64,000 nt of DNA from Motiliproteus sp041586615 (GTDB lineage: Bacteria > Pseudomonadota > Gammaproteobacteria > Pseudomonadales > Balneatricaceae), in the NCBI GenBank assembly GCA_041586615.1, contig JBFGZS010000012.1:16684-80683 (forward strand), given 5' to 3'. Below, one piece after another: positions 16,698-24,916 of this stretch. The notes under the pieces were generated by a model that searched no databases, was not told the DNA's origin, and saw only the letters and a program-made list of their open reading frames with translations. The translations under genes were made by a program, and so were the position numbers. Each line of letters begins with the position of its first letter. Positions within the stretch are counted from its first letter, which is position 1.

Positions 16698-16976
16698 TTA
16701 AGACCGGAAAATCACTTCGATCAAGTGAAAGCCAAACGGGGTTTTTACCGGCCCGTGCACTTTCAGCAGAGCTTGCTTGAAGATCACGTTATCCACCGCT
16801 TTGACCATCTGCCCCGGGCGGACTTCACCCAGGTCGCCGCCGCGCTTGGCCGAGCCACAGAGCGAGTGTTTTTTGGCGAGCAAACCAAAATCGGCGCCTT
16901 TGGCCAATAGCTGCTTTAGCTTTTCTGCTTCCGGTTTGGTTTTCACCAGAATATGTCGCGCCAGTGCGGTGGCCAT
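16698..16976 (-). CDS. ppiC: Peptidyl-prolyl cis-trans isomerase C (parvulin)
   Basis: A 92-residue single-domain parvulin, nearly the same length as E. coli PpiC (93). It should speed proline cis-trans isomerisation in the cytoplasm, since it has no signal peptide. Family motifs are clear: ARHILVKT at the N terminus, GADFGLLAKKHS, the KRGGDLGEVRPGQMV loop and the C-terminal TPFGFHLIEV containing the active-site His. An AGGA ribosome site lies just before the ATG. It is convergent with the NIT sensor gene; the 146-base gap between them contains a short CCGCC/GGCGG hairpin near 16605. A full copy of the 161-bp element begins 35 bases upstream of the start. Confidence 0.95.
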   Translation of the reverse strand: MATALARHILVKTKPEAEKLKQLLAKGADFGLLAKKHSLCGSAKRGGDLGEVRPGQMVKAVDNVIFKQALLKVHGPVKTPFGFHLIEVIFRS

Positions 16977-17010
16977 AAGCGATCCTTATTAGTTACGGCG
17001 TAGAGATCCG

Positions 17011-17171
17011 TATTAAGGCGGCAACTTAATACCGTGCAAAAATGCCGCCTTAATAGGCGGTTCATGGATGAACCGCCGTGGCGCAAAGCCACGCGAGACA
17101 AGGACGGACATGCGTCGGCCTTGTCGTTATCAAAAGACCGAATGGATCGGTATTTTGATGCCAAGTTAATA
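17011..17171 (+). repeat. 161-bp structured interspersed element, copy C
   Basis: Second full-length copy, the same 161-bp length as the copy at 12268 and roughly 85 percent identical by eye, with the same imperfect terminal inverted repeats. The central hairpin here is a perfect 10-bp stem, GGCGGTTCAT with ATGAACCGCC. It lies between ppiC and the 17423 gene. No target-site duplication longer than TA is visible. Confidence 0.88.
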
Positions 17172-17373
17172 GCAGCCATTCTACCGCTTATCCATCGGAC
17201 GATCGACTGCCTGTCTTGCGGCGCAATGGCGCAGCGGTCGCGCCAACCAACCGCGCCGACACGGACTAGGTGGCTTCCATAACCCCGTCTTTAGCAAGGC
17301 ATTCGACTTAATGGCAGGTTGACCTTAATTATCGGTAGCTTGTAGCCTGTGACTCTGCATAATCGGATGATAT

Positions 17374-17387
17374 GCGCAGTACTGCGC
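17374..17387. promoter_or_regulatory. 14-bp perfect palindrome upstream of the 17423 gene
   Basis: GCGCAGTACTGCGC is a perfect palindrome 35 bases before the start codon at 17423. It is a possible operator for the two-gene unit; no regulator is identified. Confidence 0.35.
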
Positions 17388-17422
17388 GTGATTGCTAAAC
17401 AGCTGTATGGGACAAAAAGACG

Positions 17423-18346
17423 ATGGCCAGTTATTTTACCCAAGAAAGAATCACAATCAGCACACTGGAAGATATCGTTAATCGACCCCAGTACCAGGCA
17501 TCGATACCACCCAGAAGGTCGCTGTTTCGCTATGTCGTTGCGGCTTATTCATTTCCTCGAAAGATAGCCAGTTGCAGTGTCAGCAACTGCTATCAGAATC
17601 ATAAAAAAGGCTACTTGGTGCACACCGCAGAAGGAGGCGAGTGCAATATTTGTGAAACCTGCGCCCAACGCTATATGAACCCCGAGGCGCTAACGCCGCC
17701 AAAAGAGACACGCCGCCGCAGCTCGACATCCTCCAAAGCATCAGCAACAAGCAAAGGGCCACGTACGACCCCGAAGCCGGCGCTGGTCTGCCAGATCGAC
17801 ATGGCGACGTATACCGAGCAGAGCGCCCAGATAAAAGCGCGAGTCAAAGAGCTCAAACTGATGCACAAAGGCGCAAACTGGGTGTTTCAATCCCTGAATC
17901 AATTGCAAAAAACCTGCCCGGCAGAACTGATCGAGGCCTTACATCGATTAGCGCAGGACAAGGAAGACAGTGACATTTTCGAACAGTTAATCGAGAATAA
18001 CGCCAGCGACCAACAGCTACAGGATGTGGAGGCGCTGACAGGACTGGGGGTTTTTCGTCACGATATCCGTCAACTGTTAATCGATCAGATCCTTAAACCC
18101 TTGGCAGAACTCGACACTCAGGCCAGTAAAGCCGCCGGCAAAGCCACCACCAGCATTCCCCACAACTGGACCGAACAGGTGGAAACATCCATCGCCGCTG
18201 CCGAGATACTGATCGAAGACGCACACAGGTTCTTTACCGAAGAAAATATCAGCCGACTTAGAAGCATTCCGTTACCCGACAAAGCCGCCAAGATCGTCCG
18301 CGGCATCGCCTGGGTTGAGGATCAGGGACTGGTACAGCGTAAATGA
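17423..18346 (+). CDS. Unrecognised protein with a cysteine-rich N-terminal module
   Basis: A 307-residue protein I cannot assign to a family. Residues about 50-85 contain C-x5-C, then C-x2-C-x2-C (within GECNICETCAQRYM) with nearby His residues, consistent with one small zinc-binding module. Residues about 90-118 are a Ser/Thr/Lys-rich linker. The remainder is largely helical and charged, with no membrane segment or signal peptide. The gene overlaps the next one by ATGA, so the two are translated together. The region upstream has a 14-bp palindrome and a weak ribosome site. Because the cysteines cluster at the N terminus and the C-terminal part is helical, a nucleic-acid or protein adaptor is possible, but nothing in the sequence decides this. 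Confidence 0.75.
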   Translation: MASYFTQERITISTLEDIVNRPQYQASIPPRRSLFRYVVAAYSFPRKIASCSVSNCYQNHKKGYLVHTAEGGECNICETCAQRYMNPEALTPPKETRRRSSTSSKASATSKGPRTTPKPALVCQIDMATYTEQSAQIKARVKELKLMHKGANWVFQSLNQLQKTCPAELIEALHRLAQDKEDSDIFEQLIENNASDQQLQDVEALTGLGVFRHDIRQLLIDQILKPLAELDTQASKAAGKATTSIPHNWTEQVETSIAAAEILIEDAHRFFTEENISRLRSIPLPDKAAKIVRGIAWVEDQGLVQRK

Positions 18347-18627
18347 ACGCCATTAAAACGACAGCCGAAAAACTGATCAAAAAACACCGGTCCCTGATCC
18401 ACTCCGACATGATGCGGGTAACGTCCCATGTACAGCGGGAAGCGGGGGAATGGCTGGTCAACACCCTGATGATAGAAGGCTACGACGTCCCTTTTAAATA
18501 CCGGCGCAAAGAGCGCTACAAGAGCCTGAAAGGCCAGCGGGTCAACCTGACCTACTATCCAGACTGCGAGTCCATTGCAGGTCTAGAGATGGAAGTCATG
18601 ACCATTGTGCGGATAAAAATTGCCTGA
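18343..18627 (+). CDS. Unrecognised 94-residue protein, coupled to the upstream gene
   Basis: A small basic protein beginning with an ATGA overlap. The N-terminal half is predicted helical (AEKLIKKHRSLIHSDMMR) and the C-terminal half looks like beta strands (GQRVNLTYYPDC, MEVMTIVRIKI). No signal peptide or membrane segment is present. The mid-region FKYRRKERYKSLKGQ is strongly basic and could contact nucleic acid. I do not recognise the family. Translational coupling suggests it works with the 307-residue zinc-cysteine protein. A spacer of 376 bases follows. Confidence 0.7.
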   Translation: MNAIKTTAEKLIKKHRSLIHSDMMRVTSHVQREAGEWLVNTLMIEGYDVPFKYRRKERYKSLKGQRVNLTYYPDCESIAGLEMEVMTIVRIKIA

Positions 18628-19003
18628 GCCACGCCAGCGCAAAAGCGGGCTATGGCACAGTAAACATACGCAGCACGCATGGAACGGCGCGGGGATGACC
18701 TCACTCACAAGGACATGGATAACCAGGGTATCGCGAACAGGAGAGACGAAAAGGCAGCCTAACGCATCGGCACGCGGCGCACTGAATTACTAAGGGTCGA
18801 GGACCATGTATGAATAGAATCGCCGCATCGATAGAATCGTCCAGACGGCCGGTGACCGCCTGACCTGTCTCGTCAGTCAGGCGAACCTTATCGGAATTCC
18901 TTGTGCCTTATCTGCAGGTGGCGGAAAACGTGTACACGCGCCGGACCTGTTTCGCGCCCACGGGTTGCGAAACAGGGCAAACAAAAAGCCCCCGCAGCAG
19001 GAA
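18628..19003. other. Spacer with two hairpins
   Basis: No gene is seen. Two strong hairpins are present: CGCCTGAC with GTCAGGCG (18857-18883), and CCTGTTTCGC with GCGAAACAGG (18946-18976). The second lies just past the end of the minus-strand coiled-coil gene and next to a short T run on that strand, so it may help end that transcript. An imperfect 17-bp duplication (ATAGAATCG) lies at 18814-18847. Confidence 0.5.
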
Positions 19004-19549
19004 TCACTCAGCGGCAGCGCCTTCTTCGCCTTCAGCTGGCGCGGCACTTTCCGCTTCTTTCAGGGCCTTCTTTAGCTCTGAAATTTCTTTGTTGGCATCT
19101 TTAAGCTTTTTCACGACCTCTTTAGATACCGTGGCCTGCTCGGCAATACGCTTCTTTTGATCGGCCAACTGACGCTTGAGGCGTTCAGGATCCAGTGCCT
19201 GCAATTTTTTCAGGTCACGCTTGGCTTCAGACAGCTCGCTGGTCTTGGCTTTCAACTGCTCGGTCAACTTGCTAACTTTGGCATCCTGCCCAACCAAACC
19301 TTCCAGACGTTGAATTTGCTGAGCGGTTTCAAGCTTCTCAACTTCCTCGCGTAGCGCAGCATTCTCTGCTGTCAGCCGGTCTGCTGTGGAATTGCTCTGA
19401 GCTTCGGTCAGCTTGAGTGACAGCGCTTTGGACGCGTCTTTCTCGGCCGCTAACTCGCCATTAAGAACGGCGATCTGGCTTAGGGCTTGTTCCAGTTCAG
19501 CAGCTTTTTGTTGATTCGCTTTTATAGAAGATAATTTCAATTGAGACAT
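19004..19549 (-). CDS. Coiled-coil protein of unknown function
   Basis: A 181-residue protein that is almost entirely heptad-like coiled coil (about residues 10-165), rich in Glu, Lys, Ala and Leu, ending in an acidic Ala/Glu tail. There is no signal peptide, membrane segment or cysteine. It resembles short stand-alone coiled-coil proteins that act as structural or scaffold components; no specific family is recognised. The ribosome site is weak. It is monocistronic, with 459 bases of gene-free DNA upstream. Confidence 0.8.
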   Translation of the reverse strand: MSQLKLSSIKANQQKAAELEQALSQIAVLNGELAAEKDASKALSLKLTEAQSNSTADRLTAENAALREEVEKLETAQQIQRLEGLVGQDAKVSKLTEQLKAKTSELSEAKRDLKKLQALDPERLKRQLADQKKRIAEQATVSKEVVKKLKDANKEISELKKALKEAESAAPAEGEEGAAAE

Positions 19550-20008
19550 CGTTGTGAAGTGCTACCTTTGGTGGGATTAGTGTGGTGTGTTGGGTAAACA
19601 GGTCGCTGCTACAGGCAAGAAGCAAAGCATCTCGTTAGCGTTCAGCGTACATCCATCTGTCCAGACATCACCAGTCTTTTGCAAAGATCGGGCTAATATT
19701 GCCCTACGTGGCAGGATAAAGGCGTGCATTTTAAATCAATACCGTCCACTAGCCAAGCTTATACGCGCGCGGATTGGATCATTTTTGAACAATTCTCATC
19801 TAAAAAGGGTATTTTTCGACATGAAAAGCGATGGAGCCGTGCGAAATAAGCCCATTACAGCCCTCGCTATCCGCCGATCAAAACACGTCCCTATCAAAAC
19901 GTTCATCTATCTAAACGTTCATCTATCGACATACCGACCTATCAAAAAAAACAGCCCGATCCGACAACCCGCGGTATTGCATGGCAGATGGCTGACATTA
20001 TCCAGGTC
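19550..20008. other. Spacer with a short tandem duplication
   Basis: No convincing gene; the open frame from 19587 runs antisense into cobA and has no family features. It contains the upstream region of the coiled-coil gene and a 16-bp x 2 duplication (19897-19928). Confidence 0.5.
19897..19928. repeat. 16-bp x 2 tandem duplication
   Basis: AAACGTTCATCTATCT is followed directly by a copy differing only at the last base. It lies downstream of cobA. Confidence 0.85.
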
Positions 20009-20800
20009 TTATTTTAGCTCGGTCACCCAGGCTAATTCAGCCCGCAACGCCACAGCCGGTCCTAGGACAAACAGACAGGGCGCCTGTATATCAGCGACGT
20101 CGGCGTCTTCAACACAGCAGCCCAGCGTGGTGTCGAGCACCCGCTGCTCCGGCGTGGTCGCCTTGGAAATCAACGCGGCAGGCTCCTGGGCACCGCGCCC
20201 TGCCGCGATCAGCTTTTGCCGTATCACGGACAGGTGCTTGCGTGCCATATAGAACACAATCATGGGGGAACTCTTGGCCAACGCCTCCCAATCGACCGGC
20301 GGGACCTGCCCACTCTGATCGTGACCGGTAACAAAACTGACAACCTGATTCGTGCAGCGATTGGTCACCGGGATACCCGCATACGCGGTGCCGGCGATAC
20401 CGGCGGTGACACCGGGTACAATACGAAAACGCACTCCGGCAGCCGCCAGGCCGCGCGCTTCCTCGCCGCCACGCCCAAAGACAAACGGGTCACCGCCTTT
20501 GAGTCGCAGAACGCGCAGACCGTCGCGCGCCAGCTCGATCAGACGCGCATTAATCTCCTCTTGTTTGGGCGAGGGTAGCCCTCCCCGCTTGCCCATGGCA
20601 ACCAGCCGGGTATGTTTGCCGGCCAACGCCAATATTTGCGGCGACACCAACGCATCGTAAACAACGACATCGGCCTGCTCCAACGCATAGAGGCACAACA
20701 GCGTCATAAGGCCCGGATCTCCGGGACCTGCTCCTGCGAGCCACACCGATCCTGTTTCAAATTCGGGCATCCCTAACCTGTCGAATAGCGCCATGGTCAT
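20009..20800 (-). CDS. cobA: Uroporphyrinogen-III C-methyltransferase (SUMT)
   Basis: A 263-residue enzyme that methylates uroporphyrinogen III at C2 and C7 with SAM to make precorrin-2, the branch point to siroheme and cobalamin. Family motifs: WLAGAGPGDPGLMT near the N terminus, VVYDALVS, GKRGG, RLKGGDPFVFGRGGEE and PGVTAG. It is the free-standing SUMT, not the CysG fusion. The start at 20800 is preceded by GGGAG at good spacing; the frame is open further, to 20902, but those residues do not resemble SUMT. It is divergent from hemB, the other tetrapyrrole gene here. A role in siroheme for sulfite or nitrite reduction is likely; no other cobalamin gene is in view. Confidence 0.95.
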   Translation of the reverse strand: MTMALFDRLGMPEFETGSVWLAGAGPGDPGLMTLLCLYALEQADVVVYDALVSPQILALAGKHTRLVAMGKRGGLPSPKQEEINARLIELARDGLRVLRLKGGDPFVFGRGGEEARGLAAAGVRFRIVPGVTAGIAGTAYAGIPVTNRCTNQVVSFVTGHDQSGQVPPVDWEALAKSSPMIVFYMARKHLSVIRQKLIAAGRGAQEPAALISKATTPEQRVLDTTLGCCVEDADVADIQAPCLFVLGPAVALRAELAWVTELK

Positions 20801-21072
20801 CGAATTACTCCCACTAAAAACCGTTGCCCTTCTATCTAAGCAGCGCATAGATACCTGCCTCACATGCCAACAAACACAGCCGGTAAGGCGAAAGCGCGAC
20901 ATAGTGACAAATCATCACCCTTTTCACCAGAAATTCTTGCGGCTAAAGCCCTGCACAAACCGCGATAAACCACACGAGATGGTGCCCATCACCCACGTTG
21001 CACCGGCGATATTATGGGAGAAACCTGCTATCGTCTGCTTCTTTGTGTTAACGCCGAACTCAAGGAACCGTT

Positions 21073-22050
21073 ATGACCGTTACACCCAGTTTCCGTTTTC
21101 GCCGCCTGCGCAAGTCCGGCACGCTGCGTCGCCTGGTGCAGGAAACGCACCTGTCCGTGGACGACCTGGTGCTGCCGATCTTTGTCGAAGAGAGCATCGA
21201 TGCGCCGGTAAATATCGAAAGTATGCCCGGCGTCCAGCGTTACCCTGAAGCGCAGTTAGCTGACGTTGTTCAGGCCACCTGGAACAAGGGGATCAAGGCC
21301 ATCATCCTCTTCGGCGTTTCCCATGCCAAGGATTGCGACGGCAGCGATACCTGGAATCCGGAAGGATTGATGGCGCGCTGCATCCGCATCGCCAAGGCAG
21401 CTCAACCCGAGATGCTGGTTATCAGCGACAACTGTTTCTGTGAATACACCGACCATGGTCATTGCGGCGTCGTCGTCGAGGACGATGTCGACAACGACCT
21501 GACGCTGATCAACCTGCAAAAGCAGGTAGTGGTGGCCGCTCAGGCCGGTGTGGATATGATTGCGCCTTCCGGCATGATGGACGGCATGATCGCCGCCATC
21601 CGCAACGCGCTGGACGAAGCGGGCTTTAGCCATATTCCGGTGATGTCTTACTCCACCAAATTTGCGTCTGCCTTCTACGGCCCCTTCCGTGACGCCGTCG
21701 ACAGCAATTTCAAAGGGGATCGCAATGCCTATCAGATGCAGCCGGGTAACGGCCGTGAGGCGATCGCGGAATCGATGCAGGACGAAATGGAAGGTGCCGA
21801 TATACTCATGGTAAAACCAGGTATTGCTTACCTGGATATTATCGCCCGCATCCGTGATGTCTCGGAACGGCCGATGGCGGTCTACCATGTGAGTGGCGAA
21901 TTCGCCATGATCAAAGCCGCGGCCGCGGCCGGGGTGATTGACGAACAGGCTATCGTCATGGAAACCATGATCGCCTTTAAGCGTGCCGGTGCGGATATGA
22001 TCCTGACCTACTATGCGCCGCAGATCGCCGACTGGTTACAACAGCGCTAA
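21073..22050 (+). CDS. hemB: Delta-aminolevulinic acid dehydratase (porphobilinogen synthase)
   Basis: A 325-residue cytosolic enzyme that condenses two 5-aminolevulinate molecules to porphobilinogen. The two active-site lysines lie in SYSTKFASAFYGPFRDA and MVKPGIAYLD. The metal-binding segment reads DNCFCEYTDHGHCGV, with three cysteines, as in zinc-using HemB such as E. coli, unlike the Asp-rich version of many pseudomonads. The AAGGA ribosome site is well placed. It is divergent from cobA with a 272-base spacer, placing the start of tetrapyrrole synthesis beside the siroheme branch. Length is typical of the family (about 325-340). Confidence 0.97.
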   Translation: MTVTPSFRFRRLRKSGTLRRLVQETHLSVDDLVLPIFVEESIDAPVNIESMPGVQRYPEAQLADVVQATWNKGIKAIILFGVSHAKDCDGSDTWNPEGLMARCIRIAKAAQPEMLVISDNCFCEYTDHGHCGVVVEDDVDNDLTLINLQKQVVVAAQAGVDMIAPSGMMDGMIAAIRNALDEAGFSHIPVMSYSTKFASAFYGPFRDAVDSNFKGDRNAYQMQPGNGREAIAESMQDEMEGADILMVKPGIAYLDIIARIRDVSERPMAVYHVSGEFAMIKAAAAAGVIDEQAIVMETMIAFKRAGADMILTYYAPQIADWLQQR

Positions 22051-22162
22051 TCAAGGCGACCGGTAGCGACGGGCGGACGACGTAACGTCTGCCCAGACCC
22101 AAGCCGGTGCGCCGTAGCGATCGAAACGTAAAATAGCCTTCGTGCACGGCGCCTGCGCGTCT

Positions 22163-22606
22163 TTACTTGGCTTTTTTCTCTTTCTTCTGCTCATCCAGCA
22201 GCAGATCCAGCGCTTTGAGCATATCCAGCGAAGAGAGCATACCCACCAGCTCCTGCTCTTTATTCAATACCGGCATGGCGCCAAAACGGTGTTCGATAAG
22301 CACTTTGGTCGCTTTCGCAATCGTGTCATAGGTATGTGCCACCATGACGTTGCGCGTCATCAAATCCTGTACCGATAGGTTGTCGTCCAGGTTATAGATA
22401 TGACTCAGGTCCGGGGCCTCGTCCACCCACTCAGGACGGCGCAGGTCGCGGTCACTGATGATGCCGATTAATTGCCGCTCGTTATCGACCACCGGCATAT
22501 GCCGCACCTCATTTTCCCGCATGCGGAAAAATGTCTGCCGAATACCGTCTTCCGGACGGGCAGTGATCACTTTGGAGGTCATAAAGCTGCTGACTTTAAG
22601 AGGCAT
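22163..22606 (-). CDS. Tandem CBS-domain protein
   Basis: A 147-residue protein consisting of two CBS domains (about 5-60 and 78-135) and a lysine-rich tail. CBS pairs usually bind adenine nucleotides and act as energy sensors. Typical segments are HMPVVDNERQLIGIISDRDL and AMPVLNKEQELVGMLSSLDML. ATG at 22606 is chosen because AGGA sits about nine bases upstream; a TTG at 22615 is in frame. No catalytic domain is attached and no partner gene adjoins. A 16-bp x 3 repeat lies 75 bases upstream. Confidence 0.9.
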   Translation of the reverse strand: MPLKVSSFMTSKVITARPEDGIRQTFFRMRENEVRHMPVVDNERQLIGIISDRDLRRPEWVDEAPDLSHIYNLDDNLSVQDLMTRNVMVAHTYDTIAKATKVLIEHRFGAMPVLNKEQELVGMLSSLDMLKALDLLLDEQKKEKKAK

Positions 22607-22681
22607 GGCGGTCAATCCTTATTATGCAGTCTGACAGTGATATTGCCATCGACGCCGTAGATAGCACGCCGAAATAAAATT

Positions 22682-22729
22682 ATTACAAAACAATATCATT
22701 ACAGAGCAATATCATTACAAAACAACATT
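22682..22729. repeat. 16-bp x 3 tandem repeat
   Basis: Three consecutive copies of ATTACAAAACAATATC with a few substitutions, AT-rich, between the CBS gene start and the end of the TetR gene. They could lie in the CBS gene promoter region; iteron or operator function is untested. Confidence 0.85.
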
Positions 22730-22853
22730 ATTAAGACTGTTGATTGTAGGGGGCCTGATGCGGAAAAAACATGCGCGAGATCAGGTAAATGCTTAATCAC
22801 TATAAGGCATAAGCCCCAGCCGCGGTTTTATCTCGCAGGCCAACAGGACGCGC

Positions 22854-23423
22854 TCAGGGGCAAGGAGAGGCATCGGCCTGCAGTAACTGGGCCGCACAGA
22901 GACGACGAATCTGTGCCAGCTCAAAAGACTCGCTACTGTAGTTGAGCAGACTCTGACCAAAGATATAACTGTAAAAGAGGTAGGCACGGGAAAAAGCCAC
23001 CTCGGCATCCAGATCCAGCTGTGAAAACAGCTGGGCGACAGAGGTCAGTCGCTCCCGATCGACGGCACCTACAGATTCTGCCGCCAACGCACTACTACGC
23101 GCCCAGTCCCGGACCGCCAGTTCAATGGCGGTACCCCGCGGGTTCGCCCGATCGATATACAACTCCAACAGGCCGAGCAAGGTATTGTGAGCGGGCTGCT
23201 CAATCGCCGTCTGTTCGCGTATGGTATCGATCCGACGCTCGCGCCAGGTCTTCAGCAGTTGCTCCAGCAATTCATTGCGATTTTTGAAATGCCAATAAAA
23301 GCCCCCTTTCGTGACTCTCAGGCGTTTGGCAAGCACTTCGATTTTTATCGAATCGACCCCACCTTCAGCCAAGGCTGAAAAAGCCTCGGCGATCCAGGCA
23401 TCTCGTTTGATCTTTACATTCAT
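22854..23423 (-). CDS. TetR-family transcriptional regulator
   Basis: A 189-residue repressor-type protein. The N-terminal helix-turn-helix covers about residues 22-45 (KIEVLAKRLRVTKGGFYWHF), typical of TetR proteins. The C-terminal helical domain contains ELAVRDWARSS, characteristic of the subgroup acting on lipid or aromatic metabolism genes, but no ligand can be named. The start at 23423 has AAGGA upstream and removes an unrelated 18-residue extension. The next gene upstream on the same strand is a thioesterase 242 bases away, a plausible target. Confidence 0.92.
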   Translation of the reverse strand: MNVKIKRDAWIAEAFSALAEGGVDSIKIEVLAKRLRVTKGGFYWHFKNRNELLEQLLKTWRERRIDTIREQTAIEQPAHNTLLGLLELYIDRANPRGTAIELAVRDWARSSALAAESVGAVDRERLTSVAQLFSQLDLDAEVAFSRAYLFYSYIFGQSLLNYSSESFELAQIRRLCAAQLLQADASPCP

Positions 23424-23510
23424 ACCCGGCGGGTTCCTTACAGCAGACGATAAACCGGTGGTTAAAACAGCGCCCATTCGGTACGTTAATACCGATAAGG
23501 CAGCCCTTGC

Positions 23511-23561
23511 TACTATGGCTACAGACCTACTATGGCTACGGATCTTCTATGGCTACGGACC
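23511..23561. repeat. 17-bp x 3 tandem repeat
   Basis: TACTATGGCTACAGACC and two close variants follow each other head to tail in the spacer upstream of the TetR gene. Together with the repeats at 22682 and 24370, this makes three unrelated short tandem arrays within 1.8 kb. Confidence 0.85.
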
Positions 23562-23665
23562 GCTATTAACCCGGGGAGTTAATCGTTTATCGTAAGGCGA
23601 ATAAAAAAACGCCATACGATAGTGTTTTGTCGCATTCAACAAAAGTATCAGACGCGCGGATAGCA

Positions 23666-24139
23666 CTACAGGCTCAGGACCCGTCCTGCACCTTCGGGCA
23701 ATTCGAGGCTGCTGTGCAGAAGCGCCAACTCGCCGAGCTGATCCCGAACAGCCGCAGGAAACGGCGACCCCTTGCGCGCCTCCAAATCAACATGGATCAA
23801 CAACAATTCGTTGGTTGCTGCCAGCCAACCTTCATCATCATGAAACATCTGATGAAAAATTCGCAGCTTTTTTTCGCCGGTTTCCAGCAACTGGGTAGCG
23901 CAGCGAATAGGATCGCCCACATGCAGTTCACGCCGATAGGTCACGTTCATATCCACCACGAAAGCCGAACACCCCGTCTGCCGGGCGTAACGCGCGCCCA
24001 TGCCAATATGTTCTAAAAAGCAATCCGTGGCCTGGTCAAACGCAATAACGTAGAAACCGACGTTCATGTGGCCGTTGTAATCGATCCATTCGGGCTTAAC
24101 CCGACTTTTGAAGGCGCTAAAAGGCAAACCGACATCCAT
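23666..24139 (-). CDS. Hotdog-fold acyl-CoA thioesterase
   Basis: A 157-residue protein of the 4HBT-type hotdog fold. The signature WIDYNGHMNVGFY is typical of the thioesterase group found in carnitine and acyl-CoA degradation clusters; the Asp and His there form the active-site region. It would hydrolyse a small acyl-CoA in the cytoplasm, substrate unknown. The start at 24139 follows a strong AAGGAG site; the frame is open to 24286 but the extra residues are unlike the family. A TetR regulator lies downstream on the same strand. Confidence 0.88.
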   Translation of the reverse strand: MDVGLPFSAFKSRVKPEWIDYNGHMNVGFYVIAFDQATDCFLEHIGMGARYARQTGCSAFVVDMNVTYRRELHVGDPIRCATQLLETGEKKLRIFHQMFHDDEGWLAATNELLLIHVDLEARKGSPFPAAVRDQLGELALLHSSLELPEGAGRVLSL

Positions 24140-24555
24140 CGTGACTTCTCCTTGGTTGTTTTTTTCATGCATCATCAAGTTCGCACGGAGACAACCCGCA
24201 GAGTAATGGCTCGCAAGCACAAACACCAGATCTGGACATTGGATTAATGCACGATTTTCGTAGGTGCAGACAACCGGGGATACCATAAAAGGCCTCCGGC
24301 GCCTTGAATATTCTGCTTATCCGAGGGCTCGGATACCGGATACGGGGGGGGGTAGCGATAACGGCGATGGTTGTAACGGATCTAGTTGTAACGGATCTAG
24401 TTGTAACGGATCTAGCTGTAGCGGAGATAACTGTAGCGGGGGGTGCAACAGATCGCGACTTAGCCGCGTTCACGCCGGACCCTGCGGTCGACGAAGCCCG
24501 CTATTTCACAGCGGGCTTGACGCATGACGGCGAGGCCCAGGGCCGGGCCTGCTAA
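24140..24555. other. Spacer with 15-bp repeats
   Basis: A 416-base gap with no supported gene. It carries the upstream region of the thioesterase gene and a 15-bp tandem array (24370-24439). Open frames here exist on both strands only because the repeat unit is a multiple of three. Confidence 0.6.
24370..24439. repeat. 15-bp x 4.7 tandem repeat
   Basis: Three identical units of GTTGTAACGGATCTA and about 1.7 degenerate ones. Same unit length as the coding repeat at 6371, but unrelated sequence. Confidence 0.9.
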
Positions 24556-24840
24556 TCACATATCACTGAAATAGGTCGCGATCTTTTCGATCGCTTCGTC
24601 GCTGAGCCCGGCTGACATAGCTGGCATCGGGTCGCCGGCCCGTTTGCCGTCACGGAAGCTTTTCAGCTGCTGAACCAGATAGGGCTGATTCTGACCGGCC
24701 AGATTGGGGTACATCGGCATAATCGCCTTGCCGTTCGCACCATGGCAGGCGACACAAGACGCAGCTTCAGCGGGCATTTCGGCGCCCCAGGACAGGGATG
24801 TCGCAGACAGGGCAGCTACCATCAGAAGGGATTTTTTCAT
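24556..24840 (-). CDS. Small periplasmic class I cytochrome c
   Basis: A 94-residue precursor with a signal peptide (cleavage expected after WGA, about residue 20) and a mature domain of about 74 residues. The heme attachment motif is CVACH at 29-33 and the distal Met lies in DPMPAMS. It resembles cytochrome c553/c5-type electron carriers. AGAGGA precedes the start. It is followed by the convergent end of the spacer and preceded by a DUF3014 gene on the same strand, 76 bases away. The redox partner is not identified here. Confidence 0.94.
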   Translation of the reverse strand: MKKSLLMVAALSATSLSWGAEMPAEAASCVACHGANGKAIMPMYPNLAGQNQPYLVQQLKSFRDGKRAGDPMPAMSAGLSDEAIEKIATYFSDM

Positions 24841-24916
24841 TGTCGCATCCTCTACAGTTATGCGGGGGGGGATTTAAGACTGGGTACAGCATAGAGGAGT
24901 GAAACTGAACGCGACC

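Noticed and set aside
19587..20252. 221-residue + strand frame
   Set aside because: It runs antisense through the end of cobA and has no recognisable domain.
22682..22729. Possible CRISPR-like array or plasmid-type iterons
   Set aside because: Units are contiguous without spacers and only three copies occur; no cas or replication genes are nearby.
24165..24555. Repetitive open frames on both strands with SVTTR or DLVVT repeats
   Set aside because: The 15-bp unit is a multiple of three and keeps several frames open; no start site or homology supports a gene.
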